A DNA stretch of 17,925 nt from Bacteroidales bacterium (lineage in GTDB: Bacteria; Bacteroidota; Bacteroidia; Bacteroidales; UBA932). Positions within the stretch are counted from its first letter, which is position 1; each line of letters starts with the position of its first letter. The translations under genes were made by a program, and so were the position numbers. The notes below the pieces were generated by a model that was not told the DNA's origin, searched no databases, and saw only the letters and a program-made list of their open reading frames with translations. The DNA is taken from the NCBI GenBank assembly GCA_017555445.1, contig JAFZGK010000083.1, forward strand, positions 1 through 17,925, read 5' to 3'. Shown here piece after piece: positions 7,258 through 14,221 of the stretch.

Positions 7258-7271
7258 TATTCTCGCTTATT

Positions 7272-7655
7272 CTCATAAAAGATATTATTCTCCTGAGTGG
7301 GGTCAATATAGGACCAAAGTGTACTCAAGATGAAGTCTGTATCACCGATGTGGACGACTTCATTCTGATGATAGGAGACATTGGGGAGGAACTCCCGATG
7401 CCACGAATCACCGTAGTCCGTAATGCAACCCAGGTGATAGTATTCGTGATTACCCGGGATTATCATCACCTTGCGGTAATTCTCCGAGGCCCACTTCCAG
7501 AATTTCATGCAAGGCATTTCCTTGTTTCTCAGGTAGGCGCAGTCACCTGCCAGGACCAGCACATCGCCGACAGCCTTGAGCGGAATATCATGACTGAACA
7601 GACGTGAGTTGTCCGAGAGCTCCAGATGCAGATCGGACGCATATTGAATCTTCAT
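7272..7655 (-). pseudogene. Metallophosphoesterase MPE4, N-terminal half (split by tnpB element)
   Basis: N-terminal 128 codons of a calcineurin-like metallophosphoesterase. It carries the first three metal-binding motifs, YASDLHLEL (Asp8, His10), LVLAGDCAYL (Gly37-Asp38) and IIPGNHEYY (Asn69-His70-Glu71), then the STLWSYI strand. After codon 128 the frame runs into the left end of the IS element, adds twelve foreign residues and stops at 7233. The remaining His and GHxH motifs are on the 5607-5999 fragment. Related intact enzymes cleave phosphomonoesters, phosphodiesters or cyclic nucleotide ends. The gene begins 29 bases from the divergent S1 gene. Because the insertion is clean, precise excision would restore it. 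Confidence 0.87.
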
Positions 7656-7684
7656 AATTGAAAAGTTTTAACTAATTTTACATA

Positions 7685-7960
7685 ATGACAGAAAGAATGG
7701 AAAACATACTTCTTAATGTACAGACAGTACCGGCATTCGATGTGACCACATATAGCGATCACACAGCCTATACTGTCTTTGCAACCAATGGAGGCCGCCT
7801 CGCTACAGCATCTGGATGGACACTGCGTGATGCGTTAGACCTATATGAGAAGCTGTATAAAGTGGACAGGCCATGCATTAAGCTGAAGCGTCCTTTCCGG
7901 CCACAAAAGCTGCATACATTTCCTTTCAAGGCAGCAGACTTTCCTGAGTTAGGCTTATAA
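7685..7960 (+). CDS. S1: small protein, paralogue of the gene at 15762-16028
   Basis: A 91-residue protein that I do not recognise. It is clearly homologous to the product of 15762-16028: both start with NI.LNVQTVPAFD, continue with TYS.HTAYTVF, and share SGWTLRDALDLYEKLYKVDR followed by IKL.RPFRPQ. The alignment begins at the same Met, which supports this start. It is the only island gene on the plus strand and is divergent from MPE4 with a 29-base gap. The DNA coding for GWTLRDALDLYEKLY is identical over 44 bases in the two copies, although flanking parts differ. No catalytic motif, signal peptide or membrane segment is seen. Its location next to an MPE gene in both copies suggests a connected role. 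Confidence 0.8.
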   Translation: MTERMENILLNVQTVPAFDVTTYSDHTAYTVFATNGGRLATASGWTLRDALDLYEKLYKVDRPCIKLKRPFRPQKLHTFPFKAADFPELGL

Positions 7961-7976
7961 CAAAAGGGAGAAGAAC

Positions 7977-8633
7977 TCATCGTATTGTGACTATAAACTG
8001 TTTTTGGATGTGGCGTTTATAATCACCCTTAAATAGTACTTGAGTACCTTTGGGCAAGTTCCATCGTTTTATCATCCGCGCTAACTTCCGTTTGCTTATA
8101 TTGCCTCGGTAATGAGCACAGCTACTGCTGATCGGAAGCGCTTCGTCGTCATGGTACCACATCTTATGTTTCTCGTTATACCACCATCCACATCCCCTGA
8201 TATCTATCCACCAAACAAGGTCATCATCTTTGAATTTGTTGTTCAGTACGTAATGGACATAAAATCTGTGACTTCCATTTCTTTGAAAAGTGTCGTATGG
8301 AGAAGTATGTGTCAGTATCTTATAATACATATCATCATCGTTGTGTTCAGTAAATGCTGTTTTTGACCATCCGCCTCCATACTGCTCCTTCAATCTTTCC
8401 TGAATGAACTCTATAGGACAATTCCTGATCAACCATATGTCAAGATATGTTGGAGTATTCCATACGGGAATTTCGCGTTCTCCGTCAAAATCCTCTTCCT
8501 CCCATTTATAGATGTATTTGATTGGCCGTATTGCATCACCATTCTTCAAGATAAACGATTTATCCTTACACCATTCCACAAGCGAGCTGTACTCTTCCCA
8601 ACTGCTTGTATATGTCTTGTCAATTCCTGCCAT
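7977..8633 (-). CDS. Hypothetical protein, aromatic-rich, phage-like
   Basis: A 218-residue protein of unrecognised family. It is rich in Trp and Tyr, notably DLVWWIDIRGCGWWYNEKHKM near residues 138-158, and ends with a basic segment (NISKRKLARMIKRWNLPKGTQVLFKGDYKRH). There is no signal peptide or membrane helix. It starts five bases after the MPE3 stop, so the two are probably co-transcribed, and it ends 16 bases from the convergent S1 gene. The composition recalls accessory proteins of Bacteroidales phages and mobile elements, but I cannot assign a function. Confidence 0.7.
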   Translation of the reverse strand: MAGIDKTYTSSWEEYSSLVEWCKDKSFILKNGDAIRPIKYIYKWEEEDFDGEREIPVWNTPTYLDIWLIRNCPIEFIQERLKEQYGGGWSKTAFTEHNDDDMYYKILTHTSPYDTFQRNGSHRFYVHYVLNNKFKDDDLVWWIDIRGCGWWYNEKHKMWYHDDEALPISSSCAHYRGNISKRKLARMIKRWNLPKGTQVLFKGDYKRHIQKQFIVTIR

Positions 8634-8638
8634 AACGC

Positions 8639-9265
8639 TTATCTTACAGCTTTATCATAACTATTCCTGGCATACTCACCGAATGCCAGTCCTTGGGTCT
8701 TCTCCTTCGCTATCTCATAGATCGCTTCGGCTGGTATGAATCCCCCGCATCTCTTTGCGAGAACTCCGTCAAAGCCTACATCGAACCTCAGGTCCTTGGT
8801 CTGTGCATTATATTCATCAAGCTTGCCGTGGCAGTGGCCGTGAAGCATGATCGAGCCTCTCGGCTTGTGGTTCCATGTCAGCATCGGATAATGGCATAGT
8901 GTCAGATGCAGATTCTCCGGCAGAGAAGGGCACAACGTAGGCTTGATGACCATATCATGAATCTGAGTGACGGTCTGGAAATAGTTATCATACGCCCGAA
9001 GAGAACCATCATGGTTCCCCTGTATAAGATATTTCCTGCCAGGGAGCTTCTCAAGCAGCTTTCTGGCGTCATCACTCTTGAGGAATGTCAGGTCGCCAAG
9101 GATATAGATCATATCCTTCCTGTCCACGGTTGATCTCCAGAGGTCAATCATATATTCGTCATGTGCGGTGCAGTCATCCTCTTGCGAGAATGGGCGATCC
9201 GGATTGTGTTTGAGGATATTGTGGTGACCTATGTGTAGGTCTGCTGTGAAATATATCTTATTCAT
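8639..9265 (-). CDS. MPE3: calcineurin-like metallophosphoesterase, phage type
   Basis: A 208-residue metallophosphoesterase with the complete metal-binding set: FTADLHIGHHN (Asp9, His11), YILGDLTF (Asp58), IQGNHDGS (Asn84, His85, Asp86), LCHYPMLTW (His125) and LHGHCHGK (His144, His146). The DLHIGHxNIL opening and CHYPM segment are typical of a compact subgroup common in phages and accessory loci. Such enzymes use two metal ions to hydrolyse phosphoesters; the substrate here is unknown. The start overlaps the stop of paralogue P-A by eight bases, so the two proteins are likely made together. Confidence 0.92.
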   Translation of the reverse strand: MNKIYFTADLHIGHHNILKHNPDRPFSQEDDCTAHDEYMIDLWRSTVDRKDMIYILGDLTFLKSDDARKLLEKLPGRKYLIQGNHDGSLRAYDNYFQTVTQIHDMVIKPTLCPSLPENLHLTLCHYPMLTWNHKPRGSIMLHGHCHGKLDEYNAQTKDLRFDVGFDGVLAKRCGGFIPAEAIYEIAKEKTQGLAFGEYARNSYDKAVR

Positions 9266-10508
9266 AGTTATTATCAGTAGTCAATAGTTTCACTTCCTTT
9301 AGTTTGTCCCACCTGGTGGCTTTGATGAGATCGTTGACCTGTTTCTTCGTGACTCCATCGTAGCCTGCTTCTGGCAATCTGCGAACAGTCTCTCCGATTC
9401 GGGAGCGGTCTGCGTAATCTGCATCAATGATGATCTTTCCTTTCATCTCGTGCATGCGGAGGATGTCTTTTGCCTGTGGCATTGAGAATGGTATGCCCTC
9501 AGATGTCAGCGCCTTGGCGGCTGCCATCATCTCATCTATTGCCCACTCATGGGCTGCGGTGAGCTGTGGCCTCCATCTTCCTGCTTTAGGGGCAGGGAAT
9601 AGGTGTACGCAGACGTATGTCACATCAAAGCAGTGATATGCTGCGTTCTTCTTGCACCACAGAATGAAGTCCTTCTCGCTGTCCGGATCGTATCTGTTAA
9701 CGTCATCCGTGTGACCCTTTGCGGATCTGGTGAACACCTCTTCCGGCGATTCGTCCTTCAGAGATTCGTTGTCACTGATGCCACAGTACGCGACCTTCCA
9801 TACTTTCATATACTCCCGGAGAGTCATTGGCCCGTCATAGTATGGCAAATTCCCGCTGCTTACAATTCTGAGAATCTCTAGATCCTCATCATCCAGACGG
9901 GTAAGAGGTTGTCCGAGAATGCTGCACCACTTCTTCATAGATATGGTTCCTTTGCGTTTCTCGTACGGATAGTGCCTCTCAATGTAATCCATATAGCTCT
10001 TCGTGTTCTCGATTATCTTCCGTATGACGCTTTGCAGGCATTTCTCAATCTTTATAAGGAGCCCGTGCCAATCGTATCTTTCTGTGTTGTCCTCTTCCCT
10101 CGGAGTGTATACGTTCCGCGTATTTGCAAAAACAAACGTGTTATCATAGATGTCTGTGACATATAGTCTGATCTGATTCTCAAAGTTTGCTACCCCGATC
10201 TCGAACCATTCCTTTTCGTCTGGAAAGAGGTAACGCCATCTCTCCTGTAAACTGTCGATATCACTGTCTGTTTCTGTGGCCTCGTCAGTCATCTCCAACC
10301 ACTGGTCGAATGATCCGCGGATAGCTTCGACATATAGGAGCCTGCATTCGTCTGCGCCGATCGGTTCTAAAACGCTTAGCACCTTTTCGATGCGGAACAG
10401 TACCTCAAGACTTTTGCTGTCAAGGGTGTAGTCGCAAAAGGATTGCTCTCCGATAGGTTTCTTGAGCTCGGGTATCAGCAAAGGATAATCATTAAATGTG
10501 TCGATCAT
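9258..10508 (-). CDS. P-A: unknown protein, first of three island paralogues
   Basis: A 416-residue protein of a family I do not recognise. It is homologous along its whole length to P-B (10581-11834) and to P-C (14222-15703). Shared marks are an EP.G.D..R.LY.E..RG segment at about 50-70, YTPRE then RYD with a KIEK.L.SVI helix at 135-165, a Y.YPYEKRKGTIS..KWC patch near 180-195, a DSE.DF..W segment with YHC.DV.Y..VHLF near 275-305, and a helical end with EL/DLI....W. No known catalytic motif or membrane segment is visible, which suggests a soluble protein. It starts with an AAGGAGG ribosome-binding site, unusually strong for this phylum, and is preceded by the shared 26-bp leader motif. MPE3 overlaps its stop. 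Confidence 0.82.
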   Translation of the reverse strand: MIDTFNDYPLLIPELKKPIGEQSFCDYTLDSKSLEVLFRIEKVLSVLEPIGADECRLLYVEAIRGSFDQWLEMTDEATETDSDIDSLQERWRYLFPDEKEWFEIGVANFENQIRLYVTDIYDNTFVFANTRNVYTPREEDNTERYDWHGLLIKIEKCLQSVIRKIIENTKSYMDYIERHYPYEKRKGTISMKKWCSILGQPLTRLDDEDLEILRIVSSGNLPYYDGPMTLREYMKVWKVAYCGISDNESLKDESPEEVFTRSAKGHTDDVNRYDPDSEKDFILWCKKNAAYHCFDVTYVCVHLFPAPKAGRWRPQLTAAHEWAIDEMMAAAKALTSEGIPFSMPQAKDILRMHEMKGKIIIDADYADRSRIGETVRRLPEAGYDGVTKKQVNDLIKATRWDKLKEVKLLTTDNNYE

Positions 10509-10544
10509 AGTCCTCCTTCTTTTAATGTGTTAATGTGTATAAGT

Positions 10545-10570
10545 CCATTTGATCGTGGATGGAGAACCAG
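10545..10570 (-). repeat. 26-bp leader motif, copy 1
   Basis: On the minus strand the sequence starts CTGGTTC, then one variable base, then CCATCCACGATCAAATGG. It matches 17132-17157 at 25 of 26 positions (variable base 10563). It lies 37 bases upstream of P-A in the P-B/P-A intercistronic gap. CCAT and ATGG at the inner ends could form a small stem. No TAnnTTTG element is seen close upstream. Confidence 0.8.
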
Positions 10571-10580
10571 GGTTTTGTAT

Positions 10581-11834
10581 TTATTTCTTTATTGGCTTCA
10601 CTTCTTGGAATCTCTCCCACTGTATAGTGGAGATCAGTTCGTCCATCTGTCTTTGTGAAATGCCGTTTTTGCCAATGCTGGGAAGGCGCCTATCTGGATT
10701 CTTTATGATAGATCTCCCATACTGATATTCTGGTGTGATCACTATCGTACCATTCTTATCATGTAGTGTCAAGAGCTCGTCTGCATCCCTGAGTACGAAT
10801 GGAACTCCCGCCTTATATAGGGCTACGGCGATGCATATGAGTTCCTCTATCCAACCTTCATAATGTGCGGCCAGTTCGAGATATCTGGAGCCATTGACGG
10901 ACTGAGCGAACAGGTGCACTCGGGCATAGCACACATCATAGCAGTGATATGGTGAATTCTCATTCTCCCATTTTTGGAAGTCCGCTTCTGAATCCCAATC
11001 ATATCCCCTAATCAGTCGCAGGTCACCTTTGCTAGAGTGCCTGAACACTTCTGCAAGTGACGAATCCTTCAGGTGCTGATGCCTAGGCAATGCGGTATAT
11101 GCGATCTTCCATACCCTCATGTATTCGTTAAGGGTAAGCTTCATGCATGCTGCCTCTGGTTTCATCCTGGAGACCTTCTGTATTATGGAGTACGTCTCTC
11201 CATCCATAACTAAAAGCTTCTCCTTGGTGATTCTGCACCAGTCCTTTGCGGCAATCTTGCCTGAGCGCATTCTGTAAGGGAAATTATCCTCAAGGTATCG
11301 TATATAGCCTTCAGGATCCGCTGTAATCGTTTCTATAACAGAGGTGAGATACTTCTCCAATTTGGTTAGGAAGGCAGATACATCATATCGATATGAAGTA
11401 ACCTGCTCACGAGGGGTATAGCAGTCTTTTGTATTGCCGATGATGACATTGTCCCTATATCGTCGGGTAATGAAGAGAAATACCAGTTGATTGTGATACC
11501 GGATGCCCACCTCGTGCCATTGCTTGCTGTTCGGGTAACGGTAACTCCATTCCTTCTTCCAAGCTTTCATCCTTCCGCCATTCTGTCTGCGGAACTCATC
11601 ATAGGTGCACCAGTCATCGATTTCTCCTCTGACGCTTTCGATATACAAATAGCGCAGTCCGTCGTAGCCCATGGGCTCAAATGCGCATAGGAGGTCCTTG
11701 ATTCTCATTATTATCTCAAGACTCTTGTCATCCACAATGGATATCTCCAAGTTACTGGTCTTAGGGAGATTGTTAAACTCTGATGTCAGCAGAGGATTCT
11801 TGCAATATGTCTTTATCATGTTGATATTGAACAT
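10581..11834 (-). CDS. P-B: unknown protein, second of three island paralogues
   Basis: A 417-residue paralogue of P-A, with which it shares the PLL..E...LP opening, the IESVRGEIDDW patch, YTPRE followed by RYD, LTKLEKYLTSVIETI, NFPYRMRSGKI..KDWCRI, the LTLNEYMRVWKIAY segment, and DSEADFQKWENENSPYHCYDV with VHLF. Conservation of these blocks in adjacent genes with differing intervening sequence suggests an old tandem duplication. Its start overlaps the MPE2 stop by one base (TAATG). P-A aligns better from the internal ATG at 11819, which is an alternative start. No function can be assigned; no signal peptide or membrane segment is seen. Confidence 0.82.
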   Translation of the reverse strand: MFNINMIKTYCKNPLLTSEFNNLPKTSNLEISIVDDKSLEIIMRIKDLLCAFEPMGYDGLRYLYIESVRGEIDDWCTYDEFRRQNGGRMKAWKKEWSYRYPNSKQWHEVGIRYHNQLVFLFITRRYRDNVIIGNTKDCYTPREQVTSYRYDVSAFLTKLEKYLTSVIETITADPEGYIRYLEDNFPYRMRSGKIAAKDWCRITKEKLLVMDGETYSIIQKVSRMKPEAACMKLTLNEYMRVWKIAYTALPRHQHLKDSSLAEVFRHSSKGDLRLIRGYDWDSEADFQKWENENSPYHCYDVCYARVHLFAQSVNGSRYLELAAHYEGWIEELICIAVALYKAGVPFVLRDADELLTLHDKNGTIVITPEYQYGRSIIKNPDRRLPSIGKNGISQRQMDELISTIQWERFQEVKPIKK

Positions 11835-12613
11835 TAAAAATTATAGTCTTTCATTGTCCTCACTACTGCGAACTCCATGATATCCAGCATCCTGAAGTTG
11901 GTCTCTTCATGCTTCCATGTCCACTTTTTATGAAAGTGGCCATAGAACCAATTGTACACCGGATGCCCGTTCTCCTTCAAGGATTGATATATTCTGTCCA
12001 TGGTGGTACGCTCCATGTCGCAGTCGTGAAGAAGCTGAGGATCGTATGCGGCCCATCCTCTCAGGCCATTCTTGTCAAGAAGAGGGCAGAAGGAAGGAGC
12101 CGTGTGTGATACCACGGTGTCAATCAGCATCCATTCGCTTATCTCCTTAATCTTTTCCTCGTCAAAGACAGGCATTTCGTCCGCCCAATATGTGGCAGTC
12201 TTTTTCCTGACATTTCTGGCGGCCTCGCGTTGACGAGCCATCCTGTCAATACTGACTCCTCCTCCTACGCAGAGGATATCAAGTCCACAAGCTTTGATTA
12301 CAGAATAGTCCGGTACGCATCGGAATCTCTCATAGCTGATCTTCTCATCCTGAAAGTATGACGGATCATCATGGTTTCCCCTGACAAATACTATCCAATT
12401 GTTCGCCTTCTTGAGTCTGCTGGCAAGACCATTATACAGATTGACATAATGATTAGGCCGCTCAAACCCAAATCCGCAGTCCCCAGCAACTATTATCACC
12501 GTATCTGTCATCGCATACTGGAAACTAGTCCTATACACAAGGGTTTCAAAAGCCCCATGTATATCACCGCAGACTACAACCTGCTTTGCCTCGTTGTATT
12601 CAAAAACTCTCAT
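11834..12613 (-). CDS. MPE2: calcineurin-like metallophosphoesterase
   Basis: A 259-residue metallophosphoesterase with all expected motifs: VCGDIHGAF (Asp17, His19), IVAGDCGFGF (Asp45), VRGNHDDPSYF (Asn80, His81, Asp82), VVSHTAPSF (His170) and FYGHFHKKW (His226, His228). GDIHG and GDCGFGF recall small Ser/Thr-phosphatase-like and diadenosine-tetraphosphatase-like members, but the VGGGVSID loop is also common in generic phage-borne MPEs, so the substrate is open. The start overlaps the upstream small gene by ATGA with GGAGGAA before it, and the stop overlaps P-B by one base. This tight packing argues for a single operon and for stoichiometric production with P-B. Confidence 0.92.
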   Translation of the reverse strand: MRVFEYNEAKQVVVCGDIHGAFETLVYRTSFQYAMTDTVIIVAGDCGFGFERPNHYVNLYNGLASRLKKANNWIVFVRGNHDDPSYFQDEKISYERFRCVPDYSVIKACGLDILCVGGGVSIDRMARQREAARNVRKKTATYWADEMPVFDEEKIKEISEWMLIDTVVSHTAPSFCPLLDKNGLRGWAAYDPQLLHDCDMERTTMDRIYQSLKENGHPVYNWFYGHFHKKWTWKHEETNFRMLDIMEFAVVRTMKDYNF

Positions 12614-12897
12614 TTCCTCCTTGCTTTTTTAATTATGTCCTGAAGTGCATCATCCGTAACAACACGCCGAAAGAAAGAACGACTTGATAAGTACTCCCAT
12701 GCTACCTTCCCATCTTTAGCGAAGCACCATATGTTGGAAACATCTCTCATTCGGAATGGCAAAAGAGATAATTTATTGTTCATCAACGCTCTCTTTGCAC
12801 GTTTCCTGAATACTCTATGAGCTATCTTTTTGTCATTCTTCTCCGAATCAGGAGTCGTACAAGATGTCACAGCATGTTTCTTATACGACCTACTCAT
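12610..12897 (-). CDS. Small basic MSRSYKK-type protein
   Basis: A 95-residue, strongly basic protein beginning MSRSYKKHAV, an N-terminus shared by small phage- and element-borne proteins of unknown function. It contains a dense Lys/Arg stretch (AHRVFRKRAKRALMNN) and ends KKARRK, so binding to nucleic acid is plausible but unproven. The open frame reaches further upstream to 13083, but that portion overlaps the 106-residue gene in another phase and looks like shadow sequence, so the ATG at 12897 is chosen. It overlaps the preceding gene by eight bases and MPE2 by four. Confidence 0.72.
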   Translation of the reverse strand: MSRSYKKHAVTSCTTPDSEKNDKKIAHRVFRKRAKRALMNNKLSLLPFRMRDVSNIWCFAKDGKVAWEYLSSRSFFRRVVTDDALQDIIKKARRK

Positions 12898-13210
12898 CTT
12901 GATTATCCTCACCTTTATATCCCGAAAGGCTTTCCGGATCATATTCCTTTCGATATTCCATGATATGCCACGCAACCATTTCCGGATACACTTCCCAATA
13001 ATGACGGCATACCCTCTTGTATAACAACAGCATTCGTTCATCTCCAGCAAAACCGAACATATAATCCAGAAGCCATTCGACATCCTTCATCGGTGCAACC
13101 CTGCTGCAAATATCGTCCACCAGAGGCGTATAAACAGCCACTGCCATATCATGGATACCTTTAATCTGTTGCGCCAGGCCATGTATTTCCTTCTCAAATT
13201 CATCTTGCAT
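12890..13210 (-). CDS. Hypothetical acidic helical protein
   Basis: A 106-residue protein of unrecognised family, mostly helical, with an acidic C-terminus (EYDPESLSGYKGEDNQDE). A hydrophobic patch, WLLDYMFGFAGDERMLLLYKRVCRHYW near residues 45-72, is amphipathic and not a clear membrane segment. It starts four bases after the RhuM-Fic stop and overlaps the MSRSYKK-type gene, so it is part of the same transcript. Being next to a Fic-type protein, it could be an antitoxin, but no inhibitory Fic helix motif is seen. Confidence 0.7.
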   Translation of the reverse strand: MQDEFEKEIHGLAQQIKGIHDMAVAVYTPLVDDICSRVAPMKDVEWLLDYMFGFAGDERMLLLYKRVCRHYWEVYPEMVAWHIMEYRKEYDPESLSGYKGEDNQDE

Positions 13211-13214
13211 AATG

Positions 13215-14210
13215 TCACTGTTTTCTGTTAATAAGATTCACGACCACCTTGACAAGGATATCCATCTCATCCATTCGGCTTTCTGCAATCATCAGGGTCA
13301 ATGCTACAAGAGTTCCGTCAGCGATTCTCTTAGTACCATCAGGACGATAGAGAATGCCGTTATTCTGCAGGAACCAGAGGAACAGGGTAGCTGCTATTCT
13401 CTTGTTGCCATCGACGAAAGAATGGTTCTTCACGACGAGATATAGAAGCATCGCAGCCTTTTCCTCTACGCTTGGATAGAGTTCCTGACCATCCCAGGTC
13501 TGATATATCTGACCTATGCTGCTATGGAAAGACTTATCTTTCTCAACACCGAACAACTGACTCTCCTTGAACTTTTCCTTCAGACTTTGAATTGCCTCCA
13601 TTGCACTCTCATATGTTGCACGGAACTTTTCATGAAGGGTGGTGTCAGATATTTCAAGGCTCTGATAGTCGTATGCATCCAGGGTGTCCAGCGCATAAGT
13701 ATAGTCCTTTACGACAGCAAACAACTCTTTCGCCTGTTGTTCAGCCATAATCAGGTTTTGACCGAAGACATTTTCCAACAATCCCAGTGCACGCTTCAGG
13801 TCTTCATACTTCTGCTCTGAAACAGCATTATGATTCACAACGTAGCCTTTAAGCATGTATTGCTTCAAGATAGAGGTCGCCCACTTTCTGAAAGCAGTTG
13901 CTTTTACGGAATTTATACGATAACCCACAGCTATTATGACATCCAGATTATAGTACTCAATTTCCTTTGAAATTGTGCCTCTGAAGCCACTCTGTACGAG
14001 AGTTGCAAATTTTGCAAGTGTCGTATCACGTTCGAGCTCTCCGACATCATATATGTTGGAAATATGCCTCGACACTCCAGACAAATCTATCCCAAACAGC
14101 TCAGCCATCGCCTTCTGCGTAGCCCAGATAGTTTCATTAGAAGCATCAACTATCGCCTCCATTTTGACAAGTCCGTCAGCGGACTGATAAATCACAACAT
14201 CGTTATTCAT
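13215..14210 (-). CDS. RhuM-like N-terminal domain fused to a Fic/Doc domain
   Basis: A 331-residue two-domain protein. Residues 1 to about 130 match the RhuM/virulence-protein family (VIYQSADGLVKMEA, TIWATQKAMAELFGI, SRHISNIY, YYNLDVIIAVGYRINS, FRKWATSILKQYMLKGY), which is often found on mobile elements and contains a DNA-binding-like helix-turn-helix. After a helical linker, residues from about 200 to the end form a Fic/Doc domain with the core HSFVDGNKRIAA at 263-274. The core ends in NKR rather than GNGR, as in Doc, a kinase of EF-Tu; classical Fic proteins attach AMP. Which reaction this protein carries out cannot be told. No adjacent Phd-type antitoxin is visible. It lies 11 bases after P-C and four before the next gene. 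Confidence 0.9.
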   Translation of the reverse strand: MNNDVVIYQSADGLVKMEAIVDASNETIWATQKAMAELFGIDLSGVSRHISNIYDVGELERDTTLAKFATLVQSGFRGTISKEIEYYNLDVIIAVGYRINSVKATAFRKWATSILKQYMLKGYVVNHNAVSEQKYEDLKRALGLLENVFGQNLIMAEQQAKELFAVVKDYTYALDTLDAYDYQSLEISDTTLHEKFRATYESAMEAIQSLKEKFKESQLFGVEKDKSFHSSIGQIYQTWDGQELYPSVEEKAAMLLYLVVKNHSFVDGNKRIAATLFLWFLQNNGILYRPDGTKRIADGTLVALTLMIAESRMDEMDILVKVVVNLINRKQ

Positions 14211-14221
14211 AAAGCAATCAT

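Larger units (their letters stand above)
6000..7271 (-). mobile_element. IS200/IS605-family element with tnpB only (IS1341-like)
   Basis: An insertion of about 1.27 kb within the MPE4 gene. It encodes TnpB alone, without a tyrosine or serine transposase. Both subterminal regions form hairpins, at 7237-7257 (left end) and 6006-6028 (right end), with no terminal inverted repeats and no target duplication, as expected for IS605-type DNA. The edges were set from the reading frame of the interrupted gene, which resumes in phase; they are uncertain by about six bases at each side. The sequence beside the left end on the minus strand ends CTTTTATGAG, and a TTTAT-like insertion target is possible. 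Mobility would need a TnpA encoded elsewhere. Confidence 0.85.

Noticed and set aside
7233..7271. Native C-terminus of the MPE4 N-terminal fragment
   Set aside because: The last twelve codons before the stop are IS left-end sequence containing its hairpin, so they are not part of the original protein.
9909..10166. Plus-strand frames of 60-90 codons opposite the P genes (for example here and at 9603-9881)
   Set aside because: Antisense shadows. The minus-strand frames are continuous, homologous to each other and packed in an operon.
12898..13083. N-terminal extension of the MSRSYKK-type protein
   Set aside because: These codons overlap the 106-aa gene in another phase and give a Cys-rich translation of poor quality. 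The MSRSYKK start is well marked.
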